The notes: generated by a model not told the origin, from the letters alone. Shown: positions 8,431-17,965, numbered from the stretch's first letter. The stretch is DNA of 64,000 nucleotides from Arthrobacter globiformis (GCF_030815865.1 NZ_JAUSXI010000001.1:682001-746000); one strand, 5' to 3'. Program-made: numbers and translations.

Positions 8431-11205
8431 ATGAACGGCCTGGTGCTCGGTCTCGGGGACCTCAGCGCCTCCATGCTGCCGGAGGTTGGCGGCAAGGCTG
8501 CCAACCTCGGCGAGCTGATCACGGCCGGCCTCCCGGTGCCGGACGGGTTCTGCCTCACCACCGAGGCCTACATCCAGGCCGTGGAGCCACTGGGCCTCGC
8601 AGACGTGCACCGTGCCCTCCAGGACACCCCGGCCGATGATCTCGAAGCCCTCGCCAGCCTGGCTGCCATGGCCCGCAGCCTGATCACCTCGGCAGAATTG
8701 CCGACGGCGATCGCCGGGGAGGTGCTTACGGCCTACCGGACGCTGGACGGCGTTCCGGTCGCAGTGAGGTCCTCGGCCACGGCCGAGGACCTTCCCTTCG
8801 CCAGCTTTGCCGGCCAGCAGGACACGTACCTGAACGTCATTGACGCCGTGGCGCTGCTGGACGCCGTCCGGAAGTGCTGGGCCTCGCTGTGGACAGACCG
8901 GGCGGTGGCATACCGCGCCAGCCGGAACATTGACCCGGTAACGGTGGCCCTCGCCGTCGTCGTCCAGCGGATGGTGGACGCCGACGCGGCGGGCGTGATG
9001 TTCACCGCGAATCCGGTCACCGGCAGGCGCCGGGAGGCTGTGATTGACGCCAGTCCCGGGCTTGGCGAGGCAGTGGTGTCGGGCGCCGTCAATCCGGACC
9101 ATTTCGTGGTGGACACCGCATCCGGTGCCATCCGGCAGCGCCGGCTGGGGGACAAACGGACGGCTGTCCGGCCGCTGCCCGCGGGAGGCACCGAATTCGT
9201 CGAGCAGACGGCAGGCGACCAGGGTGTGCAGAACCAGCCCTGCCTGACCGACGCGCAGATCCGGGAGCTCACGGCGCTGGGGAGCAAGGCGGAGGCCCAC
9301 TTCGGCGCCCCGCAGGACACCGAGTGGGCGCTCGACGGCGACGGAAAGGTTTGGCTGACCCAGTCGAGGCCCATCACCACGCTTTACCCGCTGCCGGAGA
9401 AGGTCCCGGAGCGGCCCGGCCCGGGGGAGGACCTGCGTGTCTACCTGTGCTTCAGCCTCGCCCAGGGCCTGACCCGGCCGCTGACCCCGATGGGACTTGC
9501 CGCCCTTCGGCGGATCGGTTCATCAGTTGCTGCCGCGGCCGGCTTCGAGGTTCCGGATCCCCGCAGCGGGCCGCCGCCGAATGTCGAAGCCGGACAGCGC
9601 ATCTTTATCGACCTGACCGCCGCCGCCCGGAGCACCGTGGGCCGCCGGATTATTCCCAAGGTCTTTGACGTCATGGAGGCACGCTCCGCAAAAGTCCTGC
9701 GCAGCGTGTTCGATGACCCGCGCCTGTCCATCACCCGCCGCACCCCCTGGGACCTCCTCAAGCACGTGGTCCCCTTAGCTGCCCGGGCGCGCGTGCCGGA
9801 AGCAGCGATCCGGGCGCTGGTCCGTCCCGAGGTGGCCCTCAAACGCCTGAACCGCTTCACCACGGAGTTCAACGCGACGCTGGAACTGCCCCAGGGTGCT
9901 TCCCCGCGCGCGCGGCTTGACCATGCCGAGGGGATACTGTCGCGGCTCTTCCCCAACCTGCCGGCCGTGCTCCCGCTTGCCGGCCTGGGCTTCGCCATGC
10001 TCGGCCTCGCCGGGAAACTCCTGGGTGCCGGCAAACTCTTTGGTGCTGGCGAGGGCGGTGCCGGCGAGGGCGGTGCCGGCAAGCTCATGGGGGCCGGCAA
10101 GGACGGCGGCCCCCGGGGAAGCAGAAACACAGACCTGCAGCCTGTCCTCCGCGGCCTGCCCAACAATGTGACCACCGAGATGGACCTCGAGCTGTGGCGG
10201 GTTGCCACGGCGATCAAGGCCGACGCGGCATCGTTGGCCGTGCTGACGGCTCATCCGCCCGCGGTGCTGGCGCAGCGCTTCGTCGCGGGCGGGTTGCCGG
10301 CCGCGGCCCAGACGGGCGTGGCAGGGTTCCTGGCGAGGTACGGGCACCGGGCTGTCGCCGAGATCGACGTCGGCATGCCCCGCTGGCGGGACGACCCCAC
10401 CCATATTCTTGGCGTCCTGGCCAACTACCTCCGGCTGGAGGACGCGGAACGGGCCCCCGACCGCCAGTTCAGCAAGGCAGCAGCCGAAGCGGATGCACAA
10501 ATTGAGCGGCTGGTGGCCGAGGCCCGTTCGAGGGGACGCCTTCGCGCCGTGGCCGTCCGGGCGGCGTTGCGGCGGGCGCGGCTCTTCGCCGGGCTGCGCG
10601 AACTTCCCAAGTTCCAGATCGTCCTGGCGCTGGCGGAAGTCCGGAAGCAGCTGGCCGAAGTCGGCGCCGTCCTGGCGGAACAGGGACGGCTCGCCCTGGC
10701 AGAGGACATTTTTTTCCTGGACTTCGCCGAAACAAACCAGGCGCTGGATGGTGCGGACATGCAGGATCTCGTGGCGCAGCGGCAGGGGGCCTATTACCTG
10801 GAACTGGAGCGGCGCCACATTCCGCGGATGCTGCTGTCGGACGGAACGGAACCGGAAACGCTGCTTACCGCCTTCGGAACCGCCGCCGGGGCACTGTCCG
10901 GGAGCCCGGCGTCGGCGGGAACGGTGACAGCGCCCGCACGTGTGATCCTCGAACCCGTGGGCGCCCACCTGGAACCGGGGGAAGTCCTTGTGGCGCCGTC
11001 CACCGATCCAGGCTGGACCCCGCTGTTCCTCACGGCAGGTGGCCTGGTGATGGAGATGGGCGGCCCCAACTCCCACGGCGCTGTGGTGGCCCGGGAGTAT
11101 GGCATCCCCGCCGTGGTTGGCGTGGCTGACGCCACCTCGCTGCTCAGGACGGGCCAGGAAGTGACGGTCGACGGCGGCGCCGGCACCGTGCTGCCCGGCG
11201 CCTGA
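8431..11205 (+). CDS. PEP-synthase/Rph-like ATP-dependent dikinase-type phosphotransferase
   Basis: 924 residues. An N-terminal PPDK/PEP-synthase ATP-grasp domain (about 1-320; GGKAANLGEL, AVRSSATAEDLPFASFAGQQDT, FTANPVTG) is followed by a long middle region and a C-terminal swivelling phosphohistidine domain with GGPNSHGAVVAREYGIPAVVG, in which H882 is the predicted phosphocarrier. The C-terminal TIM-barrel PEP/pyruvate domain of true PEP synthase is absent. The order ATP domain, middle domain, His domain is that of rifampicin phosphotransferases and related small-molecule dikinases. A Gly/Ala/Lys low-complexity insert (about 525-565) interrupts the middle region. It shares an operon with the stress protein. 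The acceptor is unknown. Confidence 0.82.
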   Translation: MNGLVLGLGDLSASMLPEVGGKAANLGELITAGLPVPDGFCLTTEAYIQAVEPLGLADVHRALQDTPADDLEALASLAAMARSLITSAELPTAIAGEVLTAYRTLDGVPVAVRSSATAEDLPFASFAGQQDTYLNVIDAVALLDAVRKCWASLWTDRAVAYRASRNIDPVTVALAVVVQRMVDADAAGVMFTANPVTGRRREAVIDASPGLGEAVVSGAVNPDHFVVDTASGAIRQRRLGDKRTAVRPLPAGGTEFVEQTAGDQGVQNQPCLTDAQIRELTALGSKAEAHFGAPQDTEWALDGDGKVWLTQSRPITTLYPLPEKVPERPGPGEDLRVYLCFSLAQGLTRPLTPMGLAALRRIGSSVAAAAGFEVPDPRSGPPPNVEAGQRIFIDLTAAARSTVGRRIIPKVFDVMEARSAKVLRSVFDDPRLSITRRTPWDLLKHVVPLAARARVPEAAIRALVRPEVALKRLNRFTTEFNATLELPQGASPRARLDHAEGILSRLFPNLPAVLPLAGLGFAMLGLAGKLLGAGKLFGAGEGGAGEGGAGKLMGAGKDGGPRGSRNTDLQPVLRGLPNNVTTEMDLELWRVATAIKADAASLAVLTAHPPAVLAQRFVAGGLPAAAQTGVAGFLARYGHRAVAEIDVGMPRWRDDPTHILGVLANYLRLEDAERAPDRQFSKAAAEADAQIERLVAEARSRGRLRAVAVRAALRRARLFAGLRELPKFQIVLALAEVRKQLAEVGAVLAEQGRLALAEDIFFLDFAETNQALDGADMQDLVAQRQGAYYLELERRHIPRMLLSDGTEPETLLTAFGTAAGALSGSPASAGTVTAPARVILEPVGAHLEPGEVLVAPSTDPGWTPLFLTAGGLVMEMGGPNSHGAVVAREYGIPAVVGVADATSLLRTGQEVTVDGGAGTVLPGA

Positions 11206-11246
11206 GGGCAGCGGCTGCTGCCGGCGGTGGCTGCTCAGGCCCGTGG

Positions 11247-11906
11247 CTACTGCCGGTCCTGTGCCGGCTTCCCGCGCCGGATGTGCCGGACCACGAGCCA
11301 GACAACGCAGATGGCCAGGGCGGCGTAGACGGCGTAGTTGAGGTAGCGGGAGTACTGCTCCACCATCGCGTACTGCCGGCCCAGCAGTACGCCGAAGCCG
11401 ATCAGCGCGCTGTTCCAGACGGCGGTGCCGGCAATGGTGAAAATGCTGAAGGTGCCCAGGTGCATCCTCTCGGCGCCCGCCGGCAACGAAATGAGGCTCC
11501 TCACGCCGGGCAGCAGCCGGCCGAAGAAAATCGCCGACCTGCCGTGGCGGCGGAACCAGACGTCCGCGCGCTCGAAGTCCTCCCGGTCCACCAGAGGCAG
11601 CTTGGACAGCCAGCGGATCGAACGCTCCAGTCCCACCTTCGCGCCGAGGAAATACAGCGCAAGGGCGCCAAGATACGCCCCCAATGTGCTGGTTACAAAG
11701 ACCAAGGCCAGGTTGAGGGACCCCTGCCGGGTCAGGAACCCGGCCAGCGGAAGAATCACTTCGCTGGGAATCGGCGGGAACACCGTCTCGAGGAAGGTGA
11801 AGAGGCCCACACCCCATTCCCCGAGCGAATCGATCGCCTGGGCGGCGAAGCCCACGATGCCTGTCAGTTCGTCGGCGGGACTGGATGTGGCACCGGGAAT
11901 GCGCAT
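11247..11906 (-). CDS. DedA family membrane protein
   Basis: 219 residues with five to six hydrophobic segments. It has the DedA/SNARE-associated hallmarks: ETVFPPIPSEVILPLAG near residue 40, and FFGRLLPGVRSLISLPAG near 127, where the arginine is important for proton-coupled function in this family. DedA proteins are polyprenyl-phosphate or phospholipid flippases or scramblases of the plasma membrane. The start ATG at 11904-11906 has GGAG upstream on the minus strand. The gene converges with the PEP-synthase-like gene (41 bp between ends). The specific lipid substrate cannot be read from sequence. Confidence 0.9.
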   Translation of the reverse strand: MRIPGATSSPADELTGIVGFAAQAIDSLGEWGVGLFTFLETVFPPIPSEVILPLAGFLTRQGSLNLALVFVTSTLGAYLGALALYFLGAKVGLERSIRWLSKLPLVDREDFERADVWFRRHGRSAIFFGRLLPGVRSLISLPAGAERMHLGTFSIFTIAGTAVWNSALIGFGVLLGRQYAMVEQYSRYLNYAVYAALAICVVWLVVRHIRRGKPAQDRQ

Positions 11907-12057
11907 TGGCTACGGCTCCTGGACTGGAAAACGGCGTCCCACCCAGTCTGGCCCACCCGCCGGTACAGGGAAAGCGGACAGCCCGGCCGGGGGCTGCCAC
12001 ATAGGAGGCCGAGGCGTACCCTGAGGGTATGAGCTGCGACGTCGGAGCGGAGTCGAC

Positions 12058-13216
12058 ATGACTGCCATCTGGCTGCGGTGGACACCCGCCGTGGCCGTAC
12101 CTGCTGTGATAGCTGCCGGAGTCCTGGCGGGGTCCTTGCCCGCGAGCGCCCGGGATCCGTTGCCAGAGAAGACACCTGCCCAGGTGCTGGCGATGATCGG
12201 ACAACACCAGACCAAGTCCTTCTCCGGCACGGTGGAGCAATCCTCCGAACTCGGCCTGCCCGATGTCCCCCAGGTAGGACCCACCTCGGGTGCAGGGACG
12301 GGTTCCCTCGCCGAGCTGCTGACCGGCCCACACAGCGCCCGCGTCTACATCGACGGACCAACCAAGGCCCGCATCCAAGTGATGGACCGGATGGCCGAAC
12401 GCGACGCCGTCCGGCAGGGCAATGAGCTGTGGCTGTACAACTCCAAGGACAACACGGCCACGCACGTCACGCTTCCCGCCGCTGCCTCGAAGGAATCCCG
12501 CAGCCATGACATGCCGGCGGGTGTGGCAACGCCGGAGGAACTGGCCGCGAAGATGCTTGACAAGCTGGACGGCAGCACCGACGTGGCGGTGGCCGAAGAT
12601 ACCGAGGTGGCAGGCAGGGCGGCATACAACCTGGTCCTCACGCCGCGGTCGGCCGTGACCCTGGTGGGCTCCGTGGCCGTGGCCGTGGATGGTGAGAACG
12701 GCATGCCGCTGAGCGTGGAGGTACGGGCCCGCGGTCAGCAGGAGCCTGCGTTCCGGACGGCGTTCTCCAGCCTGACGCTGGGCGCTCCTGACGCAGCCCT
12801 GTTCAACTTCTCGCCGCCGCCGGGTGCCTCGGTGAAGGAACTTGCGGTGCCGGCAAAGCCCAACGGCACGAAGGGCCAGGCCGACAAGAACCGGACCGGC
12901 AAGGATCTGGCCGACAGGAACACCGACAATAAGGACCTGCACGGGCACACCCCCGCCGTCACGGGCTCCGGCTGGGAACGGATCGTCGGCATCCCGGCCC
13001 CCGTCCGCTGCCGCCCCATCCGCTTCCCGTGAGTCCGGAAAGCAATCAGTCGACAGGCTGCTCAATGATCCCCTGCTTCGCCAGGCGACCATGACTGTCC
13101 AGGGCGGGCGGGCCATCTCCACATCACTGGTCAATGTTCTGCTGACCGACGACGGCCGGACGTTCGTTGGTTCCGTGCCCCTGGAGCGGCTCCAGGCCGC
13201 CGCAGCCGCGAGGTGA
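12058..13216 (+). CDS. LolA-like (RseB/LolA fold) secreted protein, interrupted by a +1 frameshift
   Basis: A signal peptide (residues 1-31) precedes a LolA/LppX-type lipid-binding fold with segments such as KTKSFSGTVEQSSELGLP, GNELWLYNSKDNTATHV and DGENGMPLSVEVRARG. The first frame stops at 13032, but removing one C from the C5 run at 12998-13002 joins it to the next frame, giving APSAAAPSASRESGKQSVDRL and a tail ending GSVPLERLQAAAAAR at 13216. The corrected protein is about 385 residues. Its stop overlaps the GTG start of the ABC ATPase gene (GTGA), so the three genes form one translationally coupled unit. The frameshift may be biological or a sequencing error. Confidence 0.8.
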
Positions 13217-14253
13217 CAGCCGCTGGCCGCGCTCTTGCGCTAGAGACACAGGGGCTGAGCAAGCGGTTCGGCCACCAGCTGGCGGTCAACAGCATAGATC
13301 TGGCCGTGCCCAGGGGTTCTGTCTTCGGCTTCCTCGGGCCCAACGGATCCGGCAAGACCACCACCATCCGCATGATGCTCGGCCTCGCCGCGCCGACCGC
13401 GGGCGAGGTCAGGGTCCTCGGGATGGACATGCCGCGGCAGCTGGATGAGGTCCTGCCCAGGGTCGGTGCGCTGGTGGAGGGGCCGGCTTTCTACCCTTTC
13501 CTCTCGGGTGCGGCGAATCTGCACCGCTTTGATGCAGCGGATCGGCACGCTGCGCCGTCCACCCGCCGCGCGCGGGTGGACGAAGCACTGGAACGGGTGG
13601 GGCTTTCCCATGCCGCCCGCAAGAAGGTGCGGGCCTACTCTCTCGGCATGAAGCAGCGGCTGGGAATCGCCAACGCGCTGCTGGCACGCCGCGAACTGCT
13701 GGTCCTGGACGAACCGACCAACGGGCTGGATCCCCAGGGCACGCGGGAGGTGCGGAACCTGGTCCGGTCCCTCGCCGCTGACGGCGCCACCGTGTTCGTC
13801 TCCAGCCACCTGTTGGCCGAAGTGGAGCAGATCTGCACCCATGCGGCCATCATGAGCGCCGGCAGGCTGGTGGCCCAGGGGCCCCTGGCCGAACTCCGCG
13901 AGTCGGGCACCGCGCAGCTCCGCCTCGTGACGCCCGACGCCGGTACGGCCTCGAGCGTTTTGGTGCGGTTCGGGCTGTCCCCCATTGTGGGTCATCCAGA
14001 CGGAGTGGATGCCGTCATTACGTCCAGCCTGCCTATTGGGGCGGGGTCTGACCGTACAGCAAAGCTCTCCGGTGGCGCAGGGTTTGACGGCACGGCGGGA
14101 CTCCCAGCCGCCAACGGAGGCGTGGCACCGGAGACGATCGTCGCTGCCCTCGTGGCGGACGGCGTGCGGGTCCGCGGGTTCACGGTGGAGCGTGGCAGCC
14201 TGGAAGACCGCTTTGTGGCTTTGACGGGGGAGGGCTTCGATGTCGCACAGTGA
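13213..14253 (+). CDS. ABC transporter ATP-binding protein
   Basis: 346 residues. The nucleotide-binding domain has Walker A GPNGSGKTT (about 46), a signature region YSLGMKQRLGIANAL (about 142), Walker B LLVLDEPTNGLD (about 163) and the switch histidine in SSHLL. The C-terminal extension of about 110 residues is variable and Gly/Ala-rich. The GTG start overlaps the stop of the LolA-like gene and its stop lies 14 bases inside the permease gene. This domain form is typical of ABC-2 exporters (drug, lipid or peptide export), and the LolA-like partner suggests a lipid-linked substrate, which is inference. Confidence 0.92.
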   Translation: MTAAGRALALETQGLSKRFGHQLAVNSIDLAVPRGSVFGFLGPNGSGKTTTIRMMLGLAAPTAGEVRVLGMDMPRQLDEVLPRVGALVEGPAFYPFLSGAANLHRFDAADRHAAPSTRRARVDEALERVGLSHAARKKVRAYSLGMKQRLGIANALLARRELLVLDEPTNGLDPQGTREVRNLVRSLAADGATVFVSSHLLAEVEQICTHAAIMSAGRLVAQGPLAELRESGTAQLRLVTPDAGTASSVLVRFGLSPIVGHPDGVDAVITSSLPIGAGSDRTAKLSGGAGFDGTAGLPAANGGVAPETIVAALVADGVRVRGFTVERGSLEDRFVALTGEGFDVAQ

Positions 14254-15235
14254 TCGGCCGCCAGTGCAGGAACCTGTTGCGCAGGAGCCGGCGGCGGGGG
14301 AACCGGAAGCTCAGGCGCCCGCAGGGCAGGAACCGGATGGACATGGGCCGGCGGCGCGGGAACCGGCAGTGCAGCGGCTCGCCGTGCAAAACAGCCCGGC
14401 GCCGGGTACCAGGCGCCGGCCGTCCAGCGGTTCTCTGCTCGCCTCGGAGCTGAAGCAGCTGTTCCGCCGCCGCAGGACCCAGGCCATGCTCCTGGCGCTG
14501 GCCGCCATCCCGGTGGTGATCGCCGTCGTCGTCCACGTTTCCTCGGCTGTTCCTCCGGGGAGGGGGCCGGCGTTCCTGGACCGGATCAGCCAGAACGGCC
14601 TGTTCGTGGCCGTCACCGCGATGCTGGTTTCCGTTCCGCTGTTCCTCCCGCTGACCATTGGCGTGGTCGCGGGGGACACCATTGCCGGGGAAGCCGGACT
14701 GGGCACGCTGCGGTACCTGCTGGTGGCTCCGGCCGGCCGGGTGCGCCTGCTGCTGGTCAAGTATGCCGGGGCCGCTGTGTTTTGTCTTTCCGCCCCACTG
14801 GCTGTGGCGCTCGCCGGCGCGGGCATCGGCTGGGTACTCTTCCCGGTGGGACCGGTGGCATTGCTCTCGGGCGACCTTGTGGAACCGGACGAGGCGCTTG
14901 TCAGGATGCTGCTAATCGCCGCTTATCAGGCCGTGTCGCTGCTCGGTTTATCGGCCATCGGGCTGTTTCTGTCCACGCTGACCGACGTGCCTGTCGGCGC
15001 CATGGCCGCAACAATCGTCCTGTCCGTCGTTTCCCAGGTGCTCGACCAACTGCCCCAGCTGGAGTGGCTACACCCGTGGTTGTTCACGCACAACTGGTTC
15101 GGCTTCGCAGACCTGCTTCGCCAACCCATCGGCTGGGATTCGTTCGCTGACAATGCGCTCCTGCAGGCGGGCTACATCGCAGTGTTCGGCGCGCTCGCGT
15201 ACGGCAGGTTCGTGAGCAAGGACGTACTGTCCTAG
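14240..15235 (+). CDS. ABC-2 type transporter permease
   Basis: 331 residues. The first 70 residues are a hydrophilic, repetitive QEPxAxEP-like segment rich in Pro, Ala and Glu, likely cytoplasmic. Six hydrophobic segments follow from about residue 80, with VAGDTIAGEAGLGTLRYLLVAPAGR between the second and third, the usual coupling-helix region of ABC-2 permeases. It overlaps the ATPase gene by 14 bases and must pair with it. The gene converges with the NlpC/P60 gene. The repetitive N-terminus is unusual and could be skipped if translation starts further downstream, but no better ribosome site is seen. Confidence 0.88.
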   Translation: MSHSDRPPVQEPVAQEPAAGEPEAQAPAGQEPDGHGPAAREPAVQRLAVQNSPAPGTRRRPSSGSLLASELKQLFRRRRTQAMLLALAAIPVVIAVVVHVSSAVPPGRGPAFLDRISQNGLFVAVTAMLVSVPLFLPLTIGVVAGDTIAGEAGLGTLRYLLVAPAGRVRLLLVKYAGAAVFCLSAPLAVALAGAGIGWVLFPVGPVALLSGDLVEPDEALVRMLLIAAYQAVSLLGLSAIGLFLSTLTDVPVGAMAATIVLSVVSQVLDQLPQLEWLHPWLFTHNWFGFADLLRQPIGWDSFADNALLQAGYIAVFGALAYGRFVSKDVLS

Positions 15236-15285
15236 GCGATTCCGCTATCGGGGTCCTTGTGGCGGGGTGCTAGTGGCGGGCCGAG

Positions 15286-16827
15286 CTAGTACCGTGCAGC
15301 GACCGGGTGGAGCTGCATGCCGGCCATCATGCTCAGATCCGTCACGGTGATGCCCGCGGACGGGTTCAGCGCCTGGACCACCCTGCCGCCGCCCAGGTAG
15401 ATCGCCACATGGTAGAAACCGGGCGCCGATCCCCAGACCAGCAGATCACCGGGCTGCGCCTGGGACAGGGGCACGTGGACGGGCGCCTGGGCGAACTGCT
15501 CCGCAGCCGTGCGCGGAAGTTGCTTCCCGATGGCCGCGAACGCGTTCTGGACCAGGCCCGAACAGTCGAAGCCGTACGCGCCAGTGCCGCCATATTGATA
15601 GAAGTACGGGGACCCCACCTTGCCCATGGCCACCGAGATGGCAGCCATGTTGGAACCGCCGGGAGACGGGGCAGGCTGGACCGGGGCGGGTGCCGGCTGT
15701 GCTGGCGCACGTGCGGGGGCTGGTGCCGGCGGTACTGGCGCAGGCTGTGCTGGCGCGGGAGCCGGGCGGGCCGGAGCAGGCGCCGGGCGGACCGGCGCGG
15801 GAGCTGGCGGAGCCGGAGCCGCCTGTGGAGGAGCGGCCGGAGCTGCCTGTGAAGGAGCGGTTTGGGCAGGCGTCCGGGATGGCGCGGAAGCGGACTCCTC
15901 CGCCGAGGCAGCACTCGCGCTGCCTGCCGCCGCAGCGTTCGCTGCCGCTGCTTTGTCTGTGGCCGCCTGGGCCGCGGCGGCACCTTCAGCTGCCGCAGTT
16001 ACGGCGGCGAGACGGGCCTGCTGGCGTTGGCGCTCCAGGCCGTCCACGCGGGCGGACTCGAGCGCTGCCGTAGTGTTCCGCAACGAGGCAAGCTGCCCCA
16101 CGAGGACAGTCCGCTGCGCCTTGGCGTCCGCCACCGCCTTTACCTGGGCTGCATTGGCATGGTCTGCCTCTGCCTTGAGCGTCTCGGCGGTTTTCGCGGC
16201 GTCATCTGCCGCGCGGCGGGCGTCGGCGGCGGCAGCCGTGAGCGATTCGGCGGCCGCGGCGGTGGTTTCTGCGGCGGTGAAGGCCCTGCTCCGGCCGGCG
16301 GTAAGTGCCTGCAGCGTTGCCGCTTTGGCGAGGACATCGCCAGTGCCCGTGACCAGGCCGCTCAGCTCCGGATTAAGGCCACCGTTCCGGTACAGGTCCC
16401 CGGCCAGCTGCCCCACGGCCTTACGGCTCTTGGACTGTTCCTTGTCCGCGGCGGAAGCCCTGGCCGTGGCCACCGCGGCCGCGTCCGATCTCGTGTCCAG
16501 CTCCACGAGGGCATTGCTGTAAGCGTTGTTGGCTTCGAGCGTCCGTGCGAATGTGACCTCCTGGGCCGTGGCGGCGTCGGCCAAGATGCCCTCAATGTCG
16601 GCGACCTTTGCCGCCGTCGCACTTTCACTGGACTTGGCGGCAGCGATGTCCGCGGGGGAGGGAACTTCCGGCGACGCCGGTACCGTCAGGGCTGTTGCCA
16701 GAAGACCTGCGGTGGGCGACATCTTCGTAATGGCCCGGTCAGCGGTCGCAGGTGCCGCGAGGGTTCCGCAGAGGACGACGGCGGTGCAGAAGACTGCCGC
16801 TGTGCGGCCGGGGCCGGTCAAACTCAT
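15286..16827 (-). CDS. Secreted NlpC/P60 peptidoglycan endopeptidase with coiled-coil and Pro-Ala linker
   Basis: 513 residues. A signal peptide (1-29) is followed by an Ala-rich helical coiled-coil region (about 50-290), as in RipA/PcsB-type hydrolases, then a proline/alanine linker (about 310-390) that is probably wall-spanning, then a C-terminal NlpC/P60 domain. The catalytic cysteine is C422 in FDCSGLV and the histidine is H473 in YHVAIYLGGG. Such enzymes cleave D-gamma-glutamyl-diaminopimelate (or lysine) links during cell separation. The gene stands alone; an inverted repeat lies in its upstream region. The assignment is firm, but the exact bond cut is inferred from the family. Confidence 0.92.
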   Translation of the reverse strand: MSLTGPGRTAAVFCTAVVLCGTLAAPATADRAITKMSPTAGLLATALTVPASPEVPSPADIAAAKSSESATAAKVADIEGILADAATAQEVTFARTLEANNAYSNALVELDTRSDAAAVATARASAADKEQSKSRKAVGQLAGDLYRNGGLNPELSGLVTGTGDVLAKAATLQALTAGRSRAFTAAETTAAAAESLTAAAADARRAADDAAKTAETLKAEADHANAAQVKAVADAKAQRTVLVGQLASLRNTTAALESARVDGLERQRQQARLAAVTAAAEGAAAAQAATDKAAAANAAAAGSASAASAEESASAPSRTPAQTAPSQAAPAAPPQAAPAPPAPAPVRPAPAPARPAPAPAQPAPVPPAPAPARAPAQPAPAPVQPAPSPGGSNMAAISVAMGKVGSPYFYQYGGTGAYGFDCSGLVQNAFAAIGKQLPRTAAEQFAQAPVHVPLSQAQPGDLLVWGSAPGFYHVAIYLGGGRVVQALNPSAGITVTDLSMMAGMQLHPVAARY

Positions 16828-16921
16828 TCATAACCTCGCAAGTCAGGGCGGGGCGAACGAGTCGGGAGGCAGCACGGAAGTGCTCCTCTGAAGATGCCCA
16901 GCCCTCTGAGGTTAGGGCCAG

Positions 16922-16938
16922 GTTGCCACTTTGGCAAC
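16922..16938. promoter_or_regulatory. Inverted repeat upstream of the NlpC/P60 gene
   Basis: GTTGCC and GGCAAC form 6-bp perfect arms around a 5-nt spacer, about 95 bp before the start codon of the hydrolase gene. It could be an operator or a 5'-leader hairpin. It matches no motif that I can name. Confidence 0.35.
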
Positions 16939-17040
16939 ACTAGTCACATCAATAACATAAACAACATCAGTGTCATGTGGATGGAGATGCTGGGCGCGTG
17001 TCGCGCCACCCGGAGGCAACGAAACCGGACCATGACGCCG

Positions 17041-17955
17041 TCAGGCGTGCTGACGCGATTCGTGCTCGTAGTGGCTGGCCGGTTCCAGTTGGAAGGTGCA
17101 GTGCTCGGTATCGAAATGCGAGCCCAGGCAGGTCGTGAGTTTGTCCAGGACCTGGTCCGCACCCTTCGCACTCAGCATCTCGTCCTGCACCACCACGTGG
17201 GCGGAAAACACCGGCACGCCGGACGTGATCGTCCAGATGTGGATGTCGTGGACGGCAACCACGCCCGCCACGGAGAGGATGTGTTCGCGGATCATGCTGA
17301 CTTCCACACCCTTTGGGGTGGCCTCCAGCAGGACATCGACCACCTCGCGGAGCAGGTGCCAGGCTCTCGGCAGGATCATCAGCGCGATGATTACGGATGC
17401 GATGGTGTCCGCCGCCAGGTAACCGGTGAATTTGATGACCAGCGCAGCGGCGATGACGGCGAACGAGCCGAGGAGATCGCCCAGCACCTCCAGGTAGGCG
17501 CCGCGGACGTTCAGGCTTTCCTGCTGGGCCTTTCGCAGGATCAGCAGCGAGACGAAGTTGGCGGCCGCACCCAGGATTGCGGCGGACAGCATGATGTCGG
17601 TGTGCACCTCGGGCGCGGAGCCAATGCGGCGGGTGGCTTCGGTGAAGATGACAGCCGCTACCACCACCAGGATCAGGGCGTTGGCGAGGGCAGCCAGGAC
17701 TTCCGCGCGCTGGTAGCCATACGTCCGTAGATCGCTGGCCGGCAGTGCAGCGATCCATGCAGCCATCAGGGCGATGAAGACGCCGGCTGCGTCGGAGAGC
17801 ATGTGGCCCGCATCGGCCAGCAGGGCAAGGGAGCCGGAGAGCAGGGAGCCGATCACCTGGATGAGCATCACGGACAGGGTGATGGCCAGAACCGCAATCA
17901 GCCTGCCGCGATGCCTACCCGTTGCCGTGAGGCCGTGGTTGTGGTCGTGTCCCAT
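17041..17955 (-). CDS. Cation diffusion facilitator (CDF) metal exporter
   Basis: 304 residues with six transmembrane helices. The N-terminus MGHDHNHG is the usual His-rich start of ZitB/CzcD-type CDF proteins and decides the start at 17955; the longer start at 18021 would overlap the preceding gene. Metal-site residues are visible in LADAGHMLSDAAG (helix 2) and in the matching late helix region KFTGYLAADTIASVIIA. The cytoplasmic C-terminal domain contains VHDIHIWTI, typical of the family. It exports Zn2+ or a similar divalent ion in exchange for protons. Only 10 bp separate it from the upstream metallopeptidase gene, so they may be co-transcribed. Confidence 0.9.
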   Translation of the reverse strand: MGHDHNHGLTATGRHRGRLIAVLAITLSVMLIQVIGSLLSGSLALLADAGHMLSDAAGVFIALMAAWIAALPASDLRTYGYQRAEVLAALANALILVVVAAVIFTEATRRIGSAPEVHTDIMLSAAILGAAANFVSLLILRKAQQESLNVRGAYLEVLGDLLGSFAVIAAALVIKFTGYLAADTIASVIIALMILPRAWHLLREVVDVLLEATPKGVEVSMIREHILSVAGVVAVHDIHIWTITSGVPVFSAHVVVQDEMLSAKGADQVLDKLTTCLGSHFDTEHCTFQLEPASHYEHESRQHA

Positions 17956-17965
17956 GCCTACAAGG

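Noticed and set aside
7276..9300. A 674-codon minus-strand frame opposite the stress-protein operon
   Set aside because: Same reasons: it is antisense to two well-supported genes, with no ribosome site and no family character.
9775..13134. A 1119-codon open frame on the minus strand
   Set aside because: It runs antisense through the PEP-synthase-like, DedA and LolA-like genes, is rich in Arg/Gly/His and shows no domain. Long antisense frames are expected in such GC-rich DNA.
16828..16950. A possible c-di-AMP (ydaO-type) riboswitch before the NlpC/P60 gene
   Set aside because: Many actinobacterial cell-wall hydrolase genes have one, but the conserved ydaO sequence blocks are not seen and the leader looks too short.
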